Shown here: positions 56,008-64,000 of the stretch, in pieces | How positions within the stretch are numbered: position 1 is the first letter of the stretch | Layout of the letters: the number at the start of each line of letters is the position of its first letter | Source of the DNA: Myoxocephalus aenaeus | Taxonomy: Eukaryota > Chordata > Actinopteri > Perciformes > Cottidae | DNA: 64,000 bases | Assembly: GCA_038501785.1 (NCBI GenBank) | Contig: JBAMJR010000189.1 | Coordinates: forward strand, 4,548,501-4,612,500 | Reading direction: 5' to 3' | Translations under genes and position numbers: made by a program | Notes under the pieces: model-generated | The model's database searches: none | Seen by the model: the letters and a program-made list of their open reading frames with translations, nothing else | What the model was told of the DNA's origin: nothing

Positions 56008-57977
56008 TCATGTACATCCGTCTGTTTCATTCATAGTTAAACAGAAGTGAGGTTCATCTGTCCTCCCCTCTTCAGACCGCCTCCCCGTTGCTCCTCGGAC
56101 CCCCTCCTTCCACACGCCGGCGTCTCGCCCGCTTCGAGGCAGGTGAGGAGCAAACACCACCTCCAGCCTGCGAAGGGCGCTGCTTTGGTCGCCGTGGGTA
56201 ACCGTCCCCTGGAGACGCCGCATCATGAGCCGGACCATCACCTGATTGGCCCAGGCCAACCCCAGAGCCGGGGACACGCCAGAGGTCACGCCAGAGGACG
56301 CTGGGCTGAGAGGGACAAGGAAATAAATACATTTTCAGATTTCTTTGTTTGTCTTGACCAGTGACCACAAACAGAAAACCTGAAGAAGAATCTAACTCCC
56401 TCCAGCTTTGTCTTCTGAAAACAGGAAATAGTTTTTACCCCAAACTGTCGCCTGAGCTGCTGAACACATCCGTCACCTGAAAGAGACAAAGATTCAGAGT
56501 ACAGAAAACGCAACAAATCTCTTTTCTAGGTTTCAGTCTTTTTTATGTTGGACTTCGTTAAAGAGCCGGTCTGGTCAGACAGGTGTGTGTTACCCGATTG
56601 ATGCACAGACAGGTGTGTGTTACCTGATTGATGCACAGGACAGGTGTGGTGAACTCCAGACTCAGGTGATGCAGTGTGGAGGACAAAGTGAGGAGCCCTT
56701 TAGTCCTCTCCAGCCAATCAGCAGCCAGGAACTCAGACCTGAACAGAGCCGCCACTGAGTCCACCACCAGGAGCCGAACCAGACCTCTCGCCAGCAGCAG
56801 GGGCACGCGGCGAGACAGACACACCTGCAACGAGTCCTGGTGGCAAACAAAGCACCCGTCAGTCCCTCGACAGGAAGTCAGAGGTAAGAGGTCAGACTCA
56901 CCAGGTCGGCAGCGTGCTCGATGTAGATGTGGTCGCTGAACTGGAGGCTGCCGATCAGCGACGGAGGGACGTCAGAGCGCAGGCGGGGCTGATGCCGGAT
57001 CAGCTGCTGCAGCCGTCTGATGGGAAACGAGTTCTCAGTGCAGATGTACACCGCTCCTGCAGAGAGACGCCACGTTAGAGCTCACATTTACAGGCCGCCA
57101 GTGAACGCAGCACCGTCTGCAAAGGCCGCCAGGCTCCGTGGTCTTGTGAGTGGTCTTATCGGTTCACATTTCAGCTCATTCGTCTTCCTCTGATGATGTG
57201 TTCACTGACCTGAATCCAGCCCTCTGTACTGTGTGGGGTACTGGACAGACAGACAGAGCTGCAGAGCCAGCTGGGTCTTCCCTGCTCCACTCTCGCCGGC
57301 CAGCTCTGTGACCCCCACGGGGAGACCCCCCCTCAGCAGCTCGTCCAGGACAGGACATCCAACACTGAGTCTAAGGCCGGTCTCGATCCTGCGATGGAGC
57401 AGAAGGGCTGCAAACACAGAAGCACGTGGGTGAATGCATGTTGTGACATCGGCCTGTGACGACCAATCAGAAGGCCCAGTTCTGGTCTGACCTGGGACTG
57501 GAGGACGGCGTCTACAGCTGGTGGCGGCGGCGGTGAGCAGCTGCTGGACGTCTGAGCCAGACAGACCAGTGAGTCTCTGCAGGTCTGGACCGGAAACACA
57601 CAACACCTCCCTGAAGGACTTCAGATGGGCTGGAGGGGAAACAAGGAGCACTGGTGACAACGAGAATAAGCCAACACGACAACAAGCCAACCCAACGACG
57701 ACAATAACCCAACAACAACCCAACACCACGACGACAATGACCCAACAACAACAAGCCAACACAACAATAATAACCCAATACGACCACAATAACCCAACAC
57801 TTGTCAGACAATATCTCACAACAATAACCCAACAACCCCGATATACACACACGTGTGTCTATGAACACATGAATATGTCAGTGAGCTGTGTCTGGATGAA
57901 GGCGGTGTAGCGGCTCCTCCACCTCTCCTGACGGCTACAATGATTCTCGGGTGGAGCTCCAGCTGGTCCCGGTCCAT
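56008..57977 (-). CDS. xrcc3: XRCC3, RAD51-paralog DNA repair protein (7 coding exons)
   Basis: RecA-like ATPase that, as known for the family, pairs with RAD51C (CX3 complex) in homologous recombination and Holliday-junction processing in the nucleus. Exons: 57977-57923, 57629-57492, 57407-57210, 57056-56902, 56836-56624, 56476-56439, 56305-56008. Phases all match: 1095 bases, 364 residues (human 346). The start MDRDQLELHPRIIVAV aligns with the human N-terminus, and an upstream ATG is out of frame. Motifs: SFREVLCVSGPDLQRLT (N-terminal helix-hairpin-like part), Walker A GESGAGKT at about residues 107-114, AVYICTENSFPIRRLQQL, Walker B LVRLLVVDSVAALF, TPVLCINQ and ALGLAWANQVMVRL. The C-terminus (ERLE-like VFAPHLP, then a Gly/Arg/Glu-rich end) is longer than in mammals. 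It is head-to-head with brf1. A short duplication copies the exon 5 donor region. Confidence 0.95.
56579..56637. repeat. 29-bp tandem duplication over the xrcc3 exon 5 donor
   Basis: GACAGGTGTGTGTTACC-GATTGATGCAC occurs twice. The copy at 56608-56637 includes the used donor (exon ends at 56624). The downstream copy differs by one base in the last exon codon (CGG in place of CAG, coding strand) but keeps the GT. Confidence 0.8.
57640..57835. repeat. CCAACAACA-rich simple repeat in xrcc3 intron 1
   Basis: Degenerate AACCCAACAACAAC and CGACGACAAT words. On the minus strand it produces a Val/Leu/Cys-rich open frame that falsely extends exon 2 upstream. Confidence 0.85.
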
Positions 57978-57999
57978 CAGGTCCTTGTCCCCGCTGAGG

Positions 58000-58440
58000 A
58001 CATGCTGTGTGTGGCTCAGTCACAAACGCGTCAAAGTTGTATTTAAACTAGCAAAGTCTCTTTTCACATACGCGAAATACCCGCTCACACGTCATCACGC
58101 CGCGCCGGTTGGGACAGTTCATTCAGGTCCGCGGGGGTGCGGTCAGATTTAAATAGTCAATATTAATGTGTTCTACAGTAACTAAATATATTTAGTATTT
58201 TCTATCTTTATAACTCTAAAACTGAACATTTCATTAATTATCCATTAATTATTCCATAATAGATCTACAAACTCCCCCACGCGAGATTTCTACTTACTCT
58301 GACGTCATTTCACTGCGTCACAGGAAGAAAACAAACACCCGAAACACTGATCCGATCCTCTGATCAATAATCAGTATTTAAGAGATTAACTGTAGAGATT
58401 ACGGGTTAAATACCTGTAGTTTAAATACCTGTAGTTCAGC
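58000..58440. promoter_or_regulatory. Shared xrcc3/brf1 bidirectional promoter region
   Basis: The xrcc3 start codon is at 57977 (minus). The presumed brf1 5' UTR exon begins after about 58440 (plus). The interval has GC-rich patches and CACGTCATCACG near 58088. Head-to-head placement with under 1 kb between coding starts suggests a shared promoter; transcription starts are not determinable. Confidence 0.5.
58300..58307. promoter_or_regulatory. Palindromic CRE (TGACGTCA) between xrcc3 and brf1
   Basis: A perfect 8-bp CREB/ATF site, followed nine bases later by the half-site GCGTCA. It is well placed to act on both genes. Confidence 0.55.
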
Positions 58441-58542
58441 CGGACGACGACATGGATTCTACCGGGAATATAACGGACCCATCGAGTTTTTGACCGACAA
58501 ACTGGTTCTACTGGACTGTTTCAGTTTACTGAGTTCTACTGT
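58440..58542 (+). other. Possible brf1 5' UTR exon
   Basis: A stretch ending at TCTACTGTTG|GTGAGTTC, a good splice donor. A matching acceptor, CTGACCTACAG, occurs at 58869-58879, 25 bases before the brf1 ATG. It includes an upstream ATG (58451) that is followed by a short open frame. Confidence 0.4.
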
Positions 58543-58904
58543 TGGTGAGTTCATCAGTTCAGTAATATTACGAATTATATTTTATTTATTTATATTATTG
58601 AATGCTTCTGCTAATATCAGAGTTATAACGTTTATTTTTAGGACCAATGACTTCCTGGATTAAAGGATGTGATGCACCTGAGGGTTCAGTGAGGAACTAC
58701 TATCATTATATTAATACATCCCTTATTTAATTATTATAGATTAAAATATACTATGACATCACCAACTACAACTAGTGTTAACGTAACTGTAGACCGGGCC
58801 TCTGGACCAGAAGACCGGGCCGCTACTTTAGCGTGAACGGTTTGATCATCAAAAACATTATCACCTCTCTGACCTACAGGCTGTGCTGACCTCTGTACTT
58901 CACC

Positions 58905-59088
58905 ATGAGCTCCAGGGTGTGCAGGACCTGTGGGGGGTCCGACATAGACGTGGATCAGGCCCGGGGCAGCGCGGTGTGTACCAGCTGTGGTTCGGTTCTG
59001 GAGGATAACATCATCGTTTCGGAGGTTCAGTTTGTGGAGGGAAGCGGAGGAGTTTCCTCTGCTGTGGGACAGTTTGTGTCTGCTGACG
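58905..59088 (+). CDS. brf1: BRF1, TFIIIB 90-kDa subunit, first coding exon only
   Basis: BRF1 is the TFIIB-related factor that recruits RNA polymerase III to tRNA, 5S and other promoters. The exon encodes 61 codons plus one base and ends at a GTGAGA donor. It carries the N-terminal zinc ribbon: CRTCGGSD and CTSCGSVLEDNII supply the four Cys ligands (CxxC...CxxC), followed by VSEVQFVEG and SSAVGQFVSADG, close to the human N-terminus. The start context CACCATGA is favourable. No exon 2 (the cyclin-fold part) can be found on the plus strand up to the window end, so intron 1 exceeds 4.9 kb and the rest lies beyond. An antisense ZP-type gene occupies that interval. Confidence 0.9.
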
Positions 59089-59861
59089 GTGAGAAACACT
59101 TACACCAGTAGAACATCACATGACCAATAGTGTCAAGGAATACAGCAAGTTCAGCTTTTAGAATGAGACAAAATAAACACCAACACAAAATGTTGTCTCC
59201 TTATACACTGGAGCAATGTGAAAATTAAAATTAAGCCTGAAAAAAATAAAGACTGCAGCAAAGGGCTGAAGATAAACGTACTCATAATATTGTGATTCAT
59301 TTATGGAAAAGAACGCTGTACATTTAGCTAATCTAACACATAACCGCATGGCAGGCTCTAAACTTGTGTGTACCATAAAGTATGACTACACTTAAAGATG
59401 TAGTTCACCTGATCAGCAGCAGAGCATCAAAAATCAAACCGCTGAATGAACAAACTGCTTTATTGAGTCAGAATCTGCAGACGGGGTTTGATCCAACAGT
59501 CGTTTCTTTCTTCATCCGCTGATCGGTTTATACTGACAAACCAATTCAAACTGTTAAATATTATTGATCATATCATGATCATTTTCTGTGAGGAATCTGT
59601 GCCACCGGAATTATAGAACATTTACCATCTGATCAATTTACGGACAGCTGTTACAACTGGATTCATTTAGTTTTGTAACGCTTCATTCAGTCAAAGCTAA
59701 ATGTACTTCACTTATGAGACGGAATAAGAAAGAAAAAAAAAATTGGTTTAACTTTGAGAAATGTAAAGCAAAGTAACTTGAATACACAGTTAAGTTTCTT
59801 GCTCTTCGGTTTCATTATTTATCATCTGATGATTCATTAAATTAAAGAAGCAGTGTGACCC
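59089..59861 (+). other. brf1 intron 1 / 3' flank of the antisense ZP gene
   Basis: AT-rich, with no coding signal. It contains the probable 3' UTR of the minus-strand ZP gene (AATAAA-type words on the minus strand near 59830). Confidence 0.4.
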
Positions 59862-62800
59862 TCATACCATATTCTGGTCAGATGTTTCGAGTACCTCTTG
59901 TGATGCCTTGCTGAACACCAGTGCTATGCTGACCACCACAGTCAGACCTGGACCATAAAGACCAGCTCCCCCTTCAGTGGGATTCAGGTCCTTGTTACTG
60001 TTGGGTTTATGTTCTGCAATGTGGACAAGAGTTTTTTTTTTTGGGATGTTGCTGAGGTAGGACTTCCTGCTGGTTGCTTCCCTGGTGGGGTTCATCATGG
60101 GTTTGAAGTGTTCCTCGCAGACTGGGAACAAGTCTGCCCCTGATGGTGTAAAGTAAAACAGAAAAAAACATTTAGTCCCGACACCACGATCAGGATCTTT
60201 ATATTAGACTCTGCATTTCCTTTTATACCTCTTGGTTAAGAAACATTTCTAAGGAGATTCATGGTATCCACCGTTTCCAGTCTCTGCCACTGATTGGACC
60301 AGTTTCTGTTGGTGGTCTTGCTGGTTTGGGGACAGATCTGAGAGGTGGATCACTGCAGATTGAGTGGATTTGCCTGTGACACCATGAACACCTTGTTCCG
60401 GCTTCAGTGTTGAGAAACCCATTTTCTCCAGCACATGTTCCTCTCTTATGTTTAAACCTCCGTGTTCAGGAAGCTGTTGGGACATCCAGTGGTTCCCATC
60501 AGCTGTCAGACCAGTGGCATACTGGGAGGGATTAGAGAGTTGTGAGTTTGCTTGTTGGACAACTGGTTTCTGGTGGAACGGCTGTGCAGAAGAATCAAAT
60601 TTGCACAGAGGTTCGACTCCAAGTGTCTTCACTTTGGACTGAACCGTCTCAATATCCCTTCTTTCAATGGTACCTGGTCTTTGCAAGTTTTGGGTTACTT
60701 GGCTGGTTGCAGTAGATGTGGGTTCAGTGCTGACAGACTCCTGTGAGTCTCCAGACAAGGCGGCTGCAGTATTTTTGAATGCGGTGCCTTTAGCATTAGC
60801 GCGGACGTATTTCTTGTCTCTGCCGGACAGAAGTGGTTTTCTGCTGCTAATGTGGTCTGGACTGGATTGAGATGGTGGTTGAAGGACTGGGGAAAGCAGA
60901 GAGGCTTGAGAAGGATAATTTTTACTTTTATGCTGGGATCCAGGCATCTCTTGCACGTTGGCCATTTCAACACCTAAAGACCTGTAAAGGCTAATATCCA
61001 GACTGGTCTCAATTTGCTGGATCCGTTCTTGAATACCAGGAGAAAGATCAATTTTAAGACTCTGCAGGTCTTCATTTGGCTTAATGATACCATTTTGGCC
61101 AAGAGCAGGCTGTTTCCATGTTCCCGTCAGTGTTGGAGTCTGACTGGAGCTTCCCCAGTTACTTTCAAACTGTTTCACAACAGTAAAATCAGGAATCCTG
61201 CTGGATGATCTCAAGCCCAAAGCTGGGTTTTTATCAGTTAGTCCTGAATTTTCATGTTGGTCCGGTGTCTGGGACATGAGATGACCTGGAGGAGATGAAA
61301 CCTGCAGTGGGACATTCTTGATACCAGTGGTTTGACTCTCAGGAGAAGGGGAACGATTAAGGTCTTGAAAGATGTTGAAGTTTTGTGAAGAGGGGAGCAG
61401 CTTGTGTCCTCTGGGTACTGGGATGAAGTGGCTGGGTCCAGTTTTGGGCCATGGACTGACACTTGGGTAGACCTGGTGAGACTGTATGTTGACAGTGTTT
61501 CCAGTTTCCAAACAGTCTTTGGCAGGGAGTTTATTTAATGAATCTGCTGAAAGAAATTTTAAGATTCTGTAATTATAGCCAAACTGGATTTGGATCACTG
61601 ATTTAACCGACTAACCTTTAAGGCTCTCGAAGACTTTTACGGAACCAAATCCAGGAGTTTCGGAACTGAAGCTCCTGTCCACAGACAGTCTGTTGACTCC
61701 ACTCAGTGGATAGAAGCACCTCACTGTCAACCTGTTCAAGAATCAGGATCAAGACTTTACTTTTGAGTGTTTGTTAAAGTTACATTTTTTTTTTATATAA
61801 TCCTCCAACAGAGACCAAGTTCCGAAGGGTTCCGATGAGTTTCTTACTTGAACTGAGATTCTCTAGAGATGAAGTTTGGTCCATCTGCAACTAGCCGTCT
61901 GTCATAGAGGATCTCGTTCTCATAAACGACGTACGACTCCCCGACCTGTTTCAAACATCCTCAGTTAACAATCTTTACAACACCTTTGAATTTACACATA
62001 TGATCTTACTCCAGCTACACTGCATAACCATAGAAGCTGTTGCACACCCATGGACTCAGTTTCAGTGCCAATTATTTGGTGCGGTGCTTCCGGTGATCTC
62101 TCCTACAAAGAGCTTTTTTGTAGAGTATTTTAAAATTGTACCATGGCTCTGGTCCCACAGGAGTCTATCTTGAATTCAAACAGAACTCTGGATCCGTCAG
62201 TCTGTTTGGGTCCACATGTGGGGTCCAGCAGAGTGATTCTGTCAGGCTGCACCGTCGGCCAGGTGGAGGTTGGAGTCGTCACCACCGTCATTGTCCCGTC
62301 TGCTGAACAGACTGAGAGCACAGAGCGGCTGTGTTAGTGTTGTATATGACTATTGTGTGTGGGTGGGGTCAAGTGAAAGCGTATTGTTATGCAGTTTCTG
62401 TTCTCAGCGAGCGCTGCCGCGAGACCCCCGCCTCCCAAGGAGCCTCGTGCTGCAGTCTCCGCCTCCAGATTGAAAATTAATCGGGCAAAGCCGCCGCGGA
62501 TCTGACCTGCGGTCTGATCCACTATGGCAGAGCACTTTAAGTCAGTATCACTTCTGGATTTTTAACAGATCAGATCCTCTCACTGATACCTGTCCACATC
62601 TCCACCTCATTCAACCAGACTTCATGCACTTGTTCAAGCCAACACAGACTGGACTTTTCTCACTGAGTAAGAACAACTGAAATGGAAATCATCAAAAGCA
62701 CTTATTGCTTTTATTTAAAGTTAATAAATTGCTGGTCTTTAACATACATATTTAAGGTAAGGTTTAAATTTTTTTTTTTTTTTTTAACTTATTTTCATAG

Positions 62801-63875
62801 CCTTATTGTAACATGTATTCTTACCAGTAGCAGCTTAAAACCATATAATTTACAGTTTTTTAATAAAGTAATAACATTAATATTGAGTTAATTGAATTAA
62901 GTTCAGACTATTGGTTCGGCCCTCCACAACTGTCCAAATTTCTCATGTGGCCCCTTGGGAAAATGAATTGCTCACCCCTGATCTAAACTGAACTTGAAGA
63001 GTGCAGGTTACCCATCATGTCCTTTGTTTTGAAGAGACACCGTTTTGAGGTGGATGTCTGTACCGCCAGAGTTTTGATGTCTCTCAGAAGAAGCTTTAAT
63101 GTTCCATAAAAGTTCGACAGGTTGATGTCCTGGGCAAAACAAAGATGACAGAAATTAGATGGGTTTCAGTCGACTGAAGGGAGATTGTGATGTTTACCCT
63201 TTTCTGAAATTGGACACAAAAGGTGAAAAACTATTAGAAGTTCCATCTGGGCTCAAACAGTCTGCTGATACCTAGTTGTCAAAGGCAAGAAGCAGAAAAC
63301 TAATTCAGGACTCTAGTTTTGTTGCAGTAGCCAATAGTGCATGTTGAACTTTCAGTTTCTTTAACTCGGGGGGATATGTTGAGATTTGGAGCATAGTTAC
63401 AAATTCAGGTTGAGTTTTTCATACATTTCCAACCCTAAACATCGTGGACTCTTACTTCATACGTGTATCCGAGGGAAAACACAGGGACTTCCAGGGTGGT
63501 CTTTTGAGTGTCGCTGTGGAGACGGTACCCTCTTTGTGCTGCCAGCTGGGATGTCAGAGGCTCGTGGTCGACACCCACCTCCCAAAGGCGCTCGGCTCGA
63601 GGAGGTCTGACCACACTAAAGGTGATTCCTCCATCTGAACACTGAGCTGTAATCTCTGGAAGGACTTTAAAGAAGAGTCCTGATGGGTTGACACGTTCCA
63701 GCCTGGAGACCAGTGAAAGATTAGAGAGCGTCGAAGATTAGGAACAGATGTACTTACATGCATTTATTACTCGTGCTATGATGACTGTATGGTGGTAGTA
63801 GGAGTCTCTCTGGGGCATGATGGTTAAAGTGAAGTTTATGTCTATGGAGTACTGCACCACACCTTGACCCAGGTA
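59862..63875 (-). CDS. Zona-pellucida-type egg-coat protein (ZPAX/ZP2-like), 3' part, 5' end beyond the window
   Basis: Exons in order: 63875-63758, 63702-63456, 63129-63012, 62311-62142, 61945-61848, 61731-61616, 61546-60272, 60139-59862; about 800 residues. The first two exons read as an extra ZP-N-like unit (QCSDGGITFSVV...LEVPVFSLGYTYE). Exons 3-6 form a ZP-N domain with its four cysteines (VCSADGTMTVV, DPTCGP, DSCGTRAM, LTVRCFYPL) and the signature VGESYVVYENEI. Exon 7 encodes about 425 residues of Ser/Pro/Gln/Thr-rich, low-complexity sequence with very few cysteines. The last exon has PVCEEHFKPM and a weak hydrophobic run, GLTVVVSIALVF. I see no ZP-C domain. Phase fits at all junctions except 63758/63702, where one base is unaccounted for: a missed micro-exon, a sequence error or a lesion. 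ZP proteins polymerise in the egg envelope. Arrangement resembles ZPAX, but the symbol is left open. Confidence 0.78.
62345..63000. other. ZP-gene intron with transposon remnants
   Basis: It holds a poly(T) run near 62768-62785 and a hAT-like right end (CCTTGGGAAAATGAATTGCT, CACCCCTG near 62955-62982). Not coding. Confidence 0.45.
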
Positions 63876-64000
63876 CTGTTGGAACAAAACAGCTGTCTCA
63901 GACAGGCGGCAACAAAACAGGCTTAAAAGAACCACAATATTACATTTTTGTGAGATGGGCCTGGGCCCCGTTCGTGGTTCAACTAAGTCGATCAAATGTC

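Noticed and set aside
57202..57852. 216-codon minus-strand open frame as a complete xrcc3 N-terminus
   Set aside because: Its first part is a translation of the CCAACAACA intron repeat (Val/Leu/Cys-rich). The real exon 2 begins at an acceptor at 57629 and exon 1 at 57977 matches the family N-terminus.

Overview
The window is nuclear DNA of a ray-finned fish, probably a percomorph teleost. The host genes have many GT-AG introns. The repeats are teleost in type: Rex1/Babar-like and L2/Maui-like LINEs, an L1/Tx1-like LINE, many hAT copies with 8-bp target-site duplications, tRNA-headed SINEs and long microsatellites. There are no operons, plasmid or phage features. I rebuilt the five host genes exon by exon; four keep codon phase at every junction, and the fifth has one mismatched junction.

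Layout. 1-2785: decayed L2-type LINE. 3380-9300: composite hAT insertion with a perfect 8-bp duplication, containing a long-inverted-repeat element and a Rex1 LINE. 9300-12480: repeat-rich flank with Rex1 tails and a long GA tract. 12771-29815 (+): ppp4r4 (protein phosphatase 4 regulatory subunit 4), 25 coding exons, 946 residues. 29930-32430: large inverted repeat just past the ppp4r4 stop. 33294-35089 (-): a serpin, best read as serpina10 (protein Z-dependent protease inhibitor), 5 coding exons, 389 residues, tail-to-tail with ppp4r4. 36205-55600: transposon accumulation. It holds a fold-back element, an L1-like LINE broken by three resolvable nested insertions, an unusual DNA element at 45401-47070 with repeated GTCACTACCGAAA motifs, an unassigned exon-like stretch (47400-50040) and a long Rex1 split by a hAT. 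56008-57977 (-): xrcc3, 7 coding exons, 364 residues. 58905-59088 (+): first coding exon of brf1, head-to-head with xrcc3 across a short intergenic region that contains a palindromic cAMP-response element. 59862-63875 (-): 3' part of a zona-pellucida-type egg-coat gene that continues past the right edge.

As known from the human genome, PPP4R4, SERPINA10, XRCC3 and BRF1 all lie on 14q32, so the gene content is a conserved vertebrate synteny block, condensed here and inflated by transposons. PPP4R4 is a cytosolic PP4 regulator, the serpin a secreted plasma protein, XRCC3 a RAD51 paralog of homologous recombination, BRF1 the TFIIIB subunit for RNA polymerase III, and the ZP protein an egg-envelope component. 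They share neighbourhood, not a pathway.

The most unusual material is the DNA element at 45401-47070, a lineage-specific short-repeat tract near the PPP4R4 C-terminus, an atypical reactive-centre hinge in the serpin, and the ZP gene's 1.27-kb Ser/Pro/Gln-rich exon with no visible ZP-C domain. All identifications come from reading the translated sequence; no database search was run.
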